IMG/VR virus record: IMGVR_UViG_3300025778_000033
Coordinates: 1-41,504 of that record
Reading direction: 5' to 3' (one strand)
Length of the DNA: 41,504 nucleotides
From: a virus
Below the pieces are notes generated by a model, which was not told where the DNA came from, did not search any database, and saw only the letters and a program-made list of their open reading frames with translations. The first letter of the stretch is position 1, and each line of letters begins with the position of its first letter. Of this stretch, positions 1 through 6,803 are shown piece by piece. Made by a program: the position numbers and the translations under genes.

Positions 1-264
1 TGTATCGTAAACTGATGATAGTAAAGCTAATAATACCTCAGCATCCGAATAGTCTATTGCAAGCTCTTGATTATTTACATTAATAGTATACCCATCCCCA
101 TGCTCAGTAATTGAAGCAATCTCTTTGCCTGCTCCAAATTCAGATACATTTGAATTGAATAAGGTATTTACTTCTAGGTGGTATTCGTTTTTAGATTCTA
201 CCACATCGTACTCATGTCTGATTGGCTCATCATTAATAGACTTGCACCATACTTCTTTTTTCAT
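1..264 (-). CDS. Hypothetical protein, 3' part cut by window edge
   Basis: An open frame of 88 codons starts at ATG 264 and runs off the left edge without a stop. It begins MKKEVWCKSINDEPIRHEYD and is acidic, with no transmembrane segment and no motif I recognise. It is the last visible gene of the leftward arm, separated from the next gene by about 86 bases. Function unknown; the coding call rests on the open frame, the codon use and the position in a leftward run of genes. Confidence 0.6.
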   Translation of the reverse strand, partial: MKKEVWCKSINDEPIRHEYDVVESKNEYHLEVNTLFNSNVSEFGAGKEIASITEHGDGYTINVNNQELAIDYSDAEVLLALLSSVYDT

Positions 265-275
265 GTTGTTTGTTT

Positions 276-344
276 TAAAAATGCCCCCACCGAGATAACA
301 TCAAACACCCCTATTTGTTTGTTAATAATAATTGTGGCGAGGGC
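276..344 (-). terminator. Possible weak terminator in the gap before the partial gene
   Basis: GCCC and CCAC (283-290) can pair with GTGG (334-337) and GGGC (341-344), leaving a three-base bulge and a loop of about 43 bases. On the minus strand the stem is followed by a short T run (276-280). The long loop and bulge make this weak; it may only be a pausing or processing hairpin. Confidence 0.25.
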
Positions 345-350
345 AATAAT

Positions 351-824
351 TTATAATTTAAAAAATTTTACATATTCAATATCAACCGAATAGAATAATA
401 AATCCTTTTGTTTGTACTTATCAAACTTTCTTTCTAATATCCACTTATCATTGGTCTCATCTCTTATGGATGCGAAATGGCTCTTGTCTTTGCTTAGGAT
501 AATATGAACATTAGGCTTTGGGTCTTTTGAATTGTATCCCGTATACGAGTTAACAATCATTGTTTTGTAAGGCCAATTAGTAAGATTAAATGTAATCCCA
601 CTATGCTTAATTTCTATTATCAAGGTCTCTCCATCTTTTGTTATAAACAAGTCTCCCTTATCAGCATACTTAGAGAATGCCCCAACCGTATGTGGTGCAA
701 TCACAAGATCTGGCATATAGGCATCGTACCCATGCTTTTCAAAATATTCCTTGAATAATTCTACTGCCTCTTGAGACTTTATCAGCCTCTCTTTAAATTG
801 CTCGTAATTCATCTTCAAAGGCAT
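351..824 (-). CDS. PD-(D/E)XK nuclease-like protein
   Basis: The 157-residue product carries a pattern typical of the restriction-endonuclease fold: GDLF with Asp58, then 12 residues later ETLIIEIKH with Glu71 and Lys73, a D-(X)n-E-X-K arrangement. The core lies after an N-terminal helical segment, as in many PD-(D/E)XK enzymes. The gene overlaps the end of the cytosine methyltransferase reading frame by about 30 bases, so the two were probably co-transcribed. ATG 824 (MPLKMN) and ATG 812 are both possible starts. It could be a restriction partner of the methyltransferase, a host-DNA nuclease or a repair nuclease; the sequence does not decide. The fold call is an inference from the short motif only. 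Confidence 0.55.
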   Translation of the reverse strand: MPLKMNYEQFKERLIKSQEAVELFKEYFEKHGYDAYMPDLVIAPHTVGAFSKYADKGDLFITKDGETLIIEIKHSGITFNLTNWPYKTMIVNSYTGYNSKDPKPNVHIILSKDKSHFASIRDETNDKWILERKFDKYKQKDLLFYSVDIEYVKFFKL

Positions 825-1755
825 TTATTGTCTTAAATATTTGCATGGCTACTTGGGGTACAATAGCATTACCATACGCCATTATTGATTGCTTTCTCCA
901 ATTAGAAAAGGTAATAGAGTCCAGTTCGCGGGGAATCCCATCATAGATTCCACAAAGAGGGGGTTGAGTTGGGAATTGGCTGAAGTCAAATTCGGTGTTC
1001 CATTTAGAATCCGAGCTGATTGTTCTAGACTCAGCCCCATCTCTTGACCCGATCTTGTTATGTTCTTGCCATCCGTTAGTGTCCTGTCCCCCTTGTAATC
1101 CCTCGTGCATGGAGTTGGTAACATTCCTAGTTTCGCCATTTGTTTCAATGGATTCTGAAGATTGACTCCCTTGGCTTTGTGCCTTGCTTGAGCCGCTATG
1201 AATGTCTCTTCCGTTCTTGCTGTGTTCCAATCGTAAGCCGTTGGAGTAGGCAACAAACCAAACTCTGAATCGTTGGTGGGGAGCGTTGACGCTTGCAGCT
1301 GGAATAAGAAACGATTGTACCTCATATCCTTGGCTTTCCAAGTCAGAGTACACCTCGTGGAATACCATCCCTTCATTCCAACTAACAAGTCCACGAACAT
1401 TTTCGCCAACAACCCATCGTGGTTGGATTTCTTTAATGACTCTAAGCATTTGTGGAAAGAGATGTCTTTCATCGTCCTTGCCTTTCCGTTTTCCTGCTGA
1501 GCTATATGGTTGACATGACCATCATGGGAACCCTCCGCAAACAATAGTGTCTGCTGAAGGGCTCCATCTTGATTTTTTAAGTGTTTCATAATTTAATGTG
1601 TGTATATCATCATGATGATATGAGTTAGGGAAATGGTGTTTAAGAACTCTTCTACCAAATGGATTAATTTCGCATGATAATACATTATCCCATCCAACTG
1701 ATTGAGCTGCAATTTCAAAACCACCTATACCACTAAATAGACTTATTACTTGCAT
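793..1755 (-). pseudogene. DNA (cytosine-5) methyltransferase interrupted in the catalytic motif
   Basis: One frame from ATG 1755 to the stop at 793 holds the ordered C5-methyltransferase motifs: SAM-binding LFSGIGGFE (motif I), GGFP of the catalytic GGFPCQ (motif IV), GENVRGL (VI), HQRFRVWFVA (VIII) and YGNAIVPQVA (X). Between GGFP and CQPYSSAGK lie nine extra bases (about 1514-1524) whose first codon is TGA (1522-1524). Removing them restores a continuous GGFPCQPYSSAGK and an enzyme of about 317 residues, a usual length. TGA ends other genes here, so recoding is unlikely, and even read through, three residues would be inserted beside the catalytic Cys. It is probably inactive, or is a sequencing or strain variant. 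It starts one base after the stop of the ERF gene and overlaps the nuclease-like gene. Confidence 0.8.
882..1589 (-). other. Long alternative-frame ORF overprinted on the methyltransferase
   Basis: A 235-codon frame, offset by one base from the methyltransferase, stays open across the 9-base insertion. Its product includes EFGLLPTPTA, GMLPTPCTRDYKG and LNPLFVESMMGFPANWT. I recall such motifs from phage proteins listed as methyltransferases. Part of the resemblance is mechanical: RVWFVAYSNG read one base later gives FGLLPTPTA, and DGIPRELDS gives MMGFPANWT. Whether this frame is translated is unknown. It may be a passive shadow, a real overprinted gene, or the source of a separate family. Confidence 0.25.
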
Positions 1756-1756
1756 A

Positions 1757-2302
1757 TTATTTAGTTAATAGTTCGCTTACCTTCTTGCTGATTTTGAACT
1801 TCTTTCTAGCATCAGCTAAGGTTGCTTTGCCATCTTGTATAGCCTTCTTAACCTTCTCAAATGATTCAGACTTCTCATCTAACCATGGTAGGTTGTTGTC
1901 TACAGGAACCTCTACCTTAGTAGGTTGAGATGAGGCATTGCCATCATCATCTTCATCAGCAATAATTAAGTTCAATAAACCACTCAATGAATATCTCTTA
2001 GCATAGCTTACAGCCGAGCCATATTCTTGTGGGGTATTCTTCTGAACAATGATTGGGAATACTGATGATATAGATTCATTGGTTGAGGCTTCAATTACAT
2101 CGGTCATTACATACAAACCATGTTCGTTTGTAATATTCTTTTGTACGATTACCAAGCCATACTTGGTTAGGTAAGGCTGAATGTGATGCTGAATGGCATC
2201 TAGGCTTGCGTACTTTGATTTGAAATAAGGATTGTCAGCTGACTTCCTTACTGCTGGGCATTCACTTTGGAATCCCACTAAAGCTTTTAATAATGCTTTC
2301 AT
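1757..2302 (-). CDS. ERF-family single-strand annealing protein
   Basis: The 181-residue product matches the ERF recombinase family (founder: phage P22 Erf), which binds single-stranded DNA and anneals complementary strands in phage recombination. Visible signatures are FKSKYASLDAI (27-37), the block around EYGSAVSYAKRYSLSGLL (about 93-110) and the acidic ADEDDDG (115-121). The C-terminus after residue 125 is a charged linker with a short helical end, which varies across the family. It reads into the methyltransferase gene with one base between stop and start, so they form one transcription unit. In a cytoplasmic phage replication setting it would act in double-strand break repair, genome concatemer formation or circularisation. 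Confidence 0.85.
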   Translation of the reverse strand: MKALLKALVGFQSECPAVRKSADNPYFKSKYASLDAIQHHIQPYLTKYGLVIVQKNITNEHGLYVMTDVIEASTNESISSVFPIIVQKNTPQEYGSAVSYAKRYSLSGLLNLIIADEDDDGNASSQPTKVEVPVDNNLPWLDEKSESFEKVKKAIQDGKATLADARKKFKISKKVSELLTK

Positions 2303-2317
2303 GTTGTTTATTTTGGT

Positions 2318-2524
2318 TTATAAATTTTCTCCTTTCTCAGTTCTTAATGGTGTGCCGGCTATACCATGCTTCCAAAAAGAATTAAGTATTGTAACTTCAA
2401 TTGTTTCCATAGCCATCTCAATCATCTCTTCCTTATGATCTGGAGATACAATGGTGGCTTCTAATAGTTTTCGTACACTTTGTCTAGCATCAGCTACAAC
2501 TGTGTCTTGTACATCTTTTATCAT
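2318..2524 (-). CDS. Hypothetical small protein
   Basis: A 68-residue, mostly helical, acidic protein beginning MIKDVQDTVV. It lies 15 bases upstream of the ERF gene on the same strand and so is probably in the same transcript. No known motif, no Cys cluster and no membrane segment. A role in recombination is suggested only by position. Confidence 0.5.
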   Translation of the reverse strand: MIKDVQDTVVADARQSVRKLLEATIVSPDHKEEMIEMAMETIEVTILNSFWKHGIAGTPLRTEKGENL

Positions 2525-2574
2525 GATAATTATTTTAGGTTTGTAAAGTTATATACAAATGTGAATTAAACAAA

Positions 2575-2781
2575 TTATTTAGTAGGTTTTTTTTCAAATT
2601 CTTGTAAAATTTCTTTACTAACCTCAGTATCAAGTTCTTTTAACTTTTCAAACTTTGTCAAGGCATTTGGCCCTTCCATGGTGGAGTATATGCAATCATA
2701 ATATGTGCCATTCCATTTCTCAATGTTATACCATATTGTTCCTTTGATATGATTTGTTTCTTTAATTAGTCTGATTTTCAT
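2575..2781 (-). CDS. Hypothetical small protein
   Basis: A 68-residue soluble protein starting MKIRLIKETNHIKGTIWYNI; the first half looks like a small beta-sheet and the second half is a charged helix. Its start overlaps the end of the upstream 56-residue gene by 20 bases, as in a translationally coupled run. Function unknown. Confidence 0.5.
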   Translation of the reverse strand: MKIRLIKETNHIKGTIWYNIEKWNGTYYDCIYSTMEGPNALTKFEKLKELDTEVSKEILQEFEKKPTK

Positions 2782-2932
2782 TTGGGAATAGTTTAATTGT
2801 TTTAACTGGATTGCTTTTCTTTACGATTGACATAATTTGTTTGTAGGCTTCGCTATCATATAATAACGAATGATTAATTTCTGTAATGATTAATCTTTTT
2901 TGCACCTCATCCATTAATTGATATTTAGTCAT
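2762..2932 (-). CDS. Hypothetical small protein, 56 aa
   Basis: ATG 2932 to TAA 2762 gives a 56-residue helical protein starting MTKYQLMDEVQKRL. Its ATG shares four bases (ATGA) with the TGA stop of the upstream gene at 2929, a coupling overlap that supports it being real. It fills what would otherwise be an unexplained gap in a tightly packed run. No recognisable domain. Confidence 0.5.
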   Translation of the reverse strand: MTKYQLMDEVQKRLIITEINHSLLYDSEAYKQIMSIVKKSNPVKTIKLFPNENQTN

Positions 2933-3123
2933 TTGATTTCATTTTGATGAATTAATTTAATTGTAGGCTTTTTGTTCCAAAACCTCTTTACAAACTTGTA
3001 GGTGTTGCATTCAGAACAATAATGCTTTTCTCTTAGGTACTTGCCATCTTTTGACTTGTACTCGTCTAATAGCACCCATTTATGCTGATGCTGATTCATT
3101 AGACTCAGAATTTTTCTTATCAT
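2929..3123 (-). CDS. Small CxxC protein, hypothetical
   Basis: A 64-residue basic protein with the segment KHYCSECNTYKFVKRFW. The CxxC and nearby His residues suggest half of a small zinc-binding knuckle, but a second Cys pair is missing. Both ATG 3123 and ATG 3099 (MNQHQHKW) are possible; the second gives less overlap with the upstream gene. Function unknown. Confidence 0.45.
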   Translation of the reverse strand: MIRKILSLMNQHQHKWVLLDEYKSKDGKYLREKHYCSECNTYKFVKRFWNKKPTIKLIHQNEIK

Positions 3124-3289
3124 TTTCTTCTTGTTGGTTAGCTAATAGAGTATCAAATGTCCCAATCATAAAGATTGTTATGGGCATTAATGCCTTTTTC
3201 TCTTTACTTAGTTCATTGTAGTCTTTCTTTAATTGGTCGTAGTTACTTGCTACGAAGGTCGCCAAGGCGTGTAAGATTTGATTTTTCAT
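3080..3289 (-). CDS. Hypothetical small protein
   Basis: A 69-residue protein starting MKNQILHALATFVASNY with a moderately hydrophobic middle (MPITIFMIGTFDTLL) and a Ser/Glu/Asn-rich tail. The hydrophobic part is short for a membrane span. It overlaps the next gene by up to 44 bases. Function unknown. Confidence 0.45.
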   Translation of the reverse strand: MKNQILHALATFVASNYDQLKKDYNELSKEKKALMPITIFMIGTFDTLLANQQEENDKKNSESNESASA

Positions 3290-3303
3290 CTTTGTTTATT
3301 TAA

Positions 3304-3570
3304 TTATGATACAATAGTTTCTTCCCAAGTTCCAATTGAATCGCCAGATACAATCCTTAGAATGCAATGGTAGGCATCCATATAGGATTGGAAGCGTATA
3401 GGTTTATTAGAATCTTTTATGGGATACCATCCATGCCAATTTTTATTGATGAATAGCAGTTTTTTTATTGCGCTGATGATAGTAATCTTTTTTACCTCTA
3501 TGGTAAAATAGTTCATGTCATCGGTTATGTATGCGCCTTGCCAACAATGTTTTATAATACGATACTTCAT
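3304..3570 (-). CDS. Hypothetical protein, 88 aa
   Basis: The frame is open from 3621, but the ATG at 3570 (MKYRIIKHCWQGAY) lies directly after the TAA of the upstream 52-residue gene and gives a soluble protein without the artificial hydrophobic N-terminus, so I choose it. The product is rich in Ile, Lys and Trp with predicted beta strands. No known motif. Confidence 0.5.
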   Translation of the reverse strand: MKYRIIKHCWQGAYITDDMNYFTIEVKKITIISAIKKLLFINKNWHGWYPIKDSNKPIRFQSYMDAYHCILRIVSGDSIGTWEETIVS

Positions 3571-3571
3571 A

Positions 3572-3730
3572 TTAGTTATCTTTAGGATTATTAAAATTGT
3601 CCATATAATAATAGGCTGCATTGATTATCCTCTCAATCAGCTCATCATCAGTTAGATAAACCAGTTCCGAGGAGTCATACTCATCAGCTAGTAGAATCTC
3701 CAATGCCTCTACGAGGTCTCTTCTTTTCAT
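3572..3730 (-). CDS. Hypothetical small acidic protein, 52 aa
   Basis: ATG 3730 to TAA 3572 encodes a 52-residue acidic helical protein starting MKRRDLVEALEILLADEY. The ATG overlaps the TGA stop of the upstream gene (ATGA, 3727-3730), which supports translation by coupling. Many small phage inhibitors look like this, but nothing identifies its role. Confidence 0.5.
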   Translation of the reverse strand: MKRRDLVEALEILLADEYDSSELVYLTDDELIERIINAAYYYMDNFNNPKDN

Positions 3731-3927
3731 ACTCGTTCAATTTGGGTGTAATAATAGTCATACCATTCATTAAAGGAATCTTGTGCCTCATCCGTATAGG
3801 TTAGGATGTCAGCCTTTGGGTCATCTACATTAACCCATACCTGATCCTCATCAGCACCAAGTTCCATCTTCATTCTTTCGTGAGCCAACTCACTAGCCAA
3901 CTCAACGACATTAATTGTTTTGTTCAT
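3727..3927 (-). CDS. Hypothetical small acidic protein
   Basis: A 66-residue, strongly acidic protein starting MNKTINVVELASELAHERM and ending in a Tyr-rich helix (NEWYDYYYTQIERV). It overlaps both neighbours by a few bases within a compact leftward run. Function unknown. Confidence 0.5.
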   Translation of the reverse strand: MNKTINVVELASELAHERMKMELGADEDQVWVNVDDPKADILTYTDEAQDSFNEWYDYYYTQIERV

Positions 3928-4132
3928 GTTTTTTATTTATTAATTCTATTAAATGTGGTTGTGTAAGGTGCATATTTTCTTCCCACTCTATGTCTGATAT
4001 TATATCATCAACCTCATCATCTGATGGCTCAGAATTGCACGATATGGTGCAATAAATAGCATCTCCGACATATAGTTGTAGTTCGTGGGTATGTTCATTG
4101 TAGTATGAACTGGTTATTATTAATTTATCCAT
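3911..4132 (-). CDS. Hypothetical small acidic protein
   Basis: A 73-residue acidic protein starting MDKLIITSSYYNEHTHELQL, with a predicted beta-rich first half and an Asp/Glu-rich segment (PSDDEVDDIISDIEWEEN). It is the first gene after the terminator at 4158-4195, so a promoter for the downstream run of small genes is expected just upstream, although I see no convincing box. Function unknown. Confidence 0.5.
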   Translation of the reverse strand: MDKLIITSSYYNEHTHELQLYVGDAIYCTISCNSEPSDDEVDDIISDIEWEENMHLTQPHLIELINKKHEQNN

Positions 4133-4157
4133 ATTTAAAATTTAATTTGATGATAGT

Positions 4158-4195
4158 AAAAAAGCCCCCCTACACCTAGAAAGATCGGGGGGATA
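4158..4195 (-). terminator. Rho-independent terminator after the GAT-II gene
   Basis: On the minus strand a CCCCCC run (about 4187-4192) pairs with GGGGGG (4165-4170) across a loop of about 16 bases and is followed by CTTTTTTT. It closes the amidoligase and GAT-II transcript, separating it from the small genes to the left. Confidence 0.75.
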
Positions 4196-4212
4196 TTTAT
4201 TAACAATGAAAA

Positions 4213-5073
4213 CTAATTGAATTCAGTATATACATTCTCTTTCTTATCAATGCTCTCAATATGTTTCACATCATCTAAATACATTTCGTATTCACAATCG
4301 CTACACATATCACAAGCCCACTCTCTATTGTAAACTACATCGTCTACTTCCTTCCACTCATTACAGCATTCACAAATGGCGTAGTCAAACCCTTCGCCAG
4401 ACTCAGTAACTTCCTCAACCTCAAACTCATCTTTGTTGTATTTGTATGTTGTCTTGCTATTACTGACTTTATCCTTATCATACCAATCATCAGCCCAACC
4501 ACCATAAGGTTTGTAGTTGTAGGTTACTCTCTCTCGCTTGTAAGAGGTGTTAGAGAACCATGCACCCTTGTTAGACCACTCGCCAGCTTTCTCATTAAGA
4601 ATAAAGTAGTCGCCATTGTCATCAAGGAATACAAACTTATTACCAAATCCTATGGTGTACTCAATCATATTCATAATAGCATTGTTCTTATAGAAGTTAT
4701 AAGGCAATGGCTTCATGAGATTGTTGTTGAATATTTGGGTATCGTTTTCCTTGCTACCACTTGGCACATCAATATCTAATATACCATTGTGACAGAAGTA
4801 TAGGTTCTTATGTACCTTGAATGGGTGGCAATTATATTCATTGATACCACCACTCGTTGCGATACGGAAGTGAATAACAACAGCTGAGTCATACTGACTA
4901 GCTTCGGTTATATACTCATAGAACTTCTCAAAGGATTTCATTTCCTTCTTAACGATTATCTTTTTATTGTGGGCATACATAATACCCCCGCCATGACCAT
5001 TGTTATCCCAACAGTTTTGTAAATATTGTTTACTGATTATATTACCCTTTGGTTGTACTGCAATTACACACAT
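4213..5073 (-). CDS. Class II glutamine amidotransferase (GAT-II) with C-terminal zinc ribbon
   Basis: The 286-residue product begins MCVIAV; removal of Met would expose Cys2 as the N-terminal nucleophile that defines Ntn-type glutamine amidotransferases. Further family features are HFRIATSGG (68-76), which sits at the glutamine site, HNGIL (95-99) and a following NDT (110-112). These enzymes release ammonia from glutamine for a partner synthetase. Residues 234-260 hold a zinc ribbon (C234, C236, C237, then C254, C257, C260) with the string CCNEW, which recurs in the amidoligase encoded three bases upstream. Gene adjacency and the shared ribbon suggest that the two act as one complex. Such GAT-II and amidoligase pairs are known in bacteria and phages from comparative genomics; the substrate here is unknown. 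Confidence 0.8.
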   Translation of the reverse strand: MCVIAVQPKGNIISKQYLQNCWDNNGHGGGIMYAHNKKIIVKKEMKSFEKFYEYITEASQYDSAVVIHFRIATSGGINEYNCHPFKVHKNLYFCHNGILDIDVPSGSKENDTQIFNNNLMKPLPYNFYKNNAIMNMIEYTIGFGNKFVFLDDNGDYFILNEKAGEWSNKGAWFSNTSYKRERVTYNYKPYGGWADDWYDKDKVSNSKTTYKYNKDEFEVEEVTESGEGFDYAICECCNEWKEVDDVVYNREWACDMCSDCEYEMYLDDVKHIESIDKKENVYTEFN

Positions 5074-5075
5074 GA

Positions 5076-6386
5076 TTATAAGTTTTTTAGTTTGATGAAT
5101 TTTTTAAGCATCGTATATTCCGATGACTGATTAATATATTGTTTGAATTGTTCTATTGATGTATCCTTAACATCTCTAGTGAAGTTGAATAAGGCATGAG
5201 TGAACTCAATGTTCTTCATAAAGGATTGGTAGTTCAATGTACCCCTAAAGATTCGTAGTTCAATCGTGCTATGATTTTGTAGATTGATTGCCACATATCT
5301 TCTAGAGTTACCATCTTTCTTCTTAGCCTTGTAGATGATTGAGTTGTCATTCTCTTCCTCAATGGTTGCCCATCTCTCAAGCTGTTCGGTCTTGCGTTGG
5401 GATATAGAGGTAACAAAGTCTTTGTTGTCTACAAAGAACTTGATGAACCTATATAGTTGCCAAGTACCAAAGGCTTTCTTTGTTAGATGAATGTGCATAC
5501 CACAAGTGGTTGAGTCGTATGAACGATACTTAGAGGCAATTAATTTGTCAAGCATACTCTTGAATACATCTACCTTATTCTCTTGTATGTAATCTATGGT
5601 CATTGGATGTGTTACAATCTCAAAGCCATTGTTAAGACTACCATCGCTTTTAAAGTAGTAGGATGAATGCTCTATCTCCTCAGCCATTTGCTTGAGTCCA
5701 ATTCTACTCTCGTGTCTCTCTACCTCTAACTCAATACCGAAGTATAAGGCATCAGCATCCTTTAGCTTCTCATCCTTAGCCTTAAAGAATATAGGCGTAG
5801 GCTTATATGAGTAACTGTTTATCTTAGCCCCACCACGATTTTCAGAGCATCTATTACAACACCATTGGTCGGAGTCATCCTCATCGGAGTTGGAGCAGTA
5901 GTCCATAGGCCATTCATTACAGCAATCGCAACATTCAAATGTACCTATGCTATCCCTACAGCCTTCGCAAATTGTGCCTATGGTACGAACAATCCAACGT
6001 TCATAGTAGTCGGATATATACTCGTTACATCTATCACAATAGTAGGCGTGATTGTCGGTGCAAGATTCGCACCACATCTCTTCGCCAGCTCTTGTGTCTA
6101 CCCTATAAAGGCTGAGGTCATCGCCTCGTTCCTCACAGCGTTCACAATATTCTAGGTTACCATAACATCTCTCACAATAGATGTCGCCTTCATTACTACA
6201 TGAGTCATCGTTGCTGATTGCCTTGTGGCAATTACAACAATTAGCATAGTTGTCTTCAAAACATTTTTCGCATACCAACCCATCTTCGGTATCAACTGCA
6301 TCGCAGTCTTCGGTAGGCTTACTACAACTAGAGCAGATAATCGTATCGGTTACCTGATCCTCTAGAGGTTCTAGATTCTCTTCCAT
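5076..6386 (-). CDS. Amidoligase (COOH-NH2 ligase family) with multi-zinc-ribbon N-terminus
   Basis: Residues about 215-400 of 436 match the amidoligase family related to the glutamine synthetase fold: FGIELEVE (216-223), SDGSL then FEIVTHP (247-261), CGMHIHL (295-301) and IELRIFRGTL (375-384). Glu, His and Arg in these strings are the expected metal, ATP and substrate ligands. These enzymes form amide bonds between a carboxylate and an amine. Residues 18-180 hold about six CxxC-type zinc knuckles, unusually many, and probably bind a protein or nucleic acid partner. One reads ECCDCCNEW and resembles the ribbon of the adjacent GAT-II, which would supply ammonia or trim a glutamine-derived group. 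The pair ends at the terminator near 4158. The leader upstream (6387-6560) is hairpin-rich. Confidence 0.8.
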   Translation of the reverse strand: MEENLEPLEDQVTDTIICSSCSKPTEDCDAVDTEDGLVCEKCFEDNYANCCNCHKAISNDDSCSNEGDIYCERCYGNLEYCERCEERGDDLSLYRVDTRAGEEMWCESCTDNHAYYCDRCNEYISDYYERWIVRTIGTICEGCRDSIGTFECCDCCNEWPMDYCSNSDEDDSDQWCCNRCSENRGGAKINSYSYKPTPIFFKAKDEKLKDADALYFGIELEVERHESRIGLKQMAEEIEHSSYYFKSDGSLNNGFEIVTHPMTIDYIQENKVDVFKSMLDKLIASKYRSYDSTTCGMHIHLTKKAFGTWQLYRFIKFFVDNKDFVTSISQRKTEQLERWATIEEENDNSIIYKAKKKDGNSRRYVAINLQNHSTIELRIFRGTLNYQSFMKNIEFTHALFNFTRDVKDTSIEQFKQYINQSSEYTMLKKFIKLKNL

Positions 6387-6419
6387 ACATAAAGTTTTAA
6401 GGTTAATAAAAGATTTCCT

Positions 6420-6512
6420 ATCTCATTTGCCGAGATTAAAAGGATGTTAAAATGGCTGTTAGAGTCGGGGCATAATCCGACTAGGTGGAGTAGTTGCTCC
6501 ATAGTTTTCTAG
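6420..6512 (-). promoter_or_regulatory. Hairpin-rich leader of the amidoligase operon
   Basis: The 174 bases between the amidoligase start and the next gene hold three hairpins: ATCTC/GAGAT (6420-6424 with 6432-6436), AGTCGG/CCGACT (6463-6468 with 6477-6482) and TGGAG/CTCCA (6486-6490 with 6497-6501), the last enclosed by a CTAG/CTAG pairing (6481-6484 with 6509-6512). None is followed by a T run on the minus strand, so this looks like a structured 5' leader rather than a terminator. No riboswitch class was recognised. Confidence 0.4.
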
Positions 6513-6560
6513 GTTTAAAAAGTAAAATTAAGATACCAATTCCTAATGAAATGTTAAAGT

Positions 6561-6800
6561 TTAAAAGGATGCCTTCATCCCTTTGCATACGCCATAACCT
6601 TGTCGCTGAGATGCTCTCGTAATCCTATCAGCTAGTTCCATTGGTAGGATTTGGATGGTGTTCCCAGTTTTGTGGTTGGTAATTGGCGCACAGCCTACTC
6701 TTTTTGTATCGCTACATTTCACGCAATACGAGTAGCCGAATTTTGTTAGTCTAAGAAGTGGCATACTTTTCCCACATCTTGTACAGCTTGTTTGCTCCAT
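6561..6800 (-). CDS. Zinc-ribbon protein, hypothetical
   Basis: A 79-residue protein with CTRCGK (C6, C9) and YCVKCS (C26, C29), a four-Cys zinc ribbon, followed by a conserved-looking segment with GNTIQILP and RQGYGVCKG. From memory, similar small ribbon proteins are common in Bacteroidota phages and are sometimes compared with TraR/DksA, but the DksA helical arm is absent. It could bind DNA or RNA polymerase. It reads toward the amidoligase operon across the structured leader. Confidence 0.55.
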   Translation of the reverse strand: MEQTSCTRCGKSMPLLRLTKFGYSYCVKCSDTKRVGCAPITNHKTGNTIQILPMELADRITRASQRQGYGVCKGMKASF

Positions 6801-6803
6801 GTT

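Noticed and set aside
1522-1524. Recoded TGA (alternative genetic code) as explanation of the methyltransferase stop
   Set aside because: Several genes here end with TGA, often in ATGA overlaps (2929, 3727, 10712, 10921), so TGA is a normal stop.
5234-6155. Other ORFs on both strands within the amidoligase gene
   Set aside because: They are shadows of a well-supported coding frame with recognised motifs.
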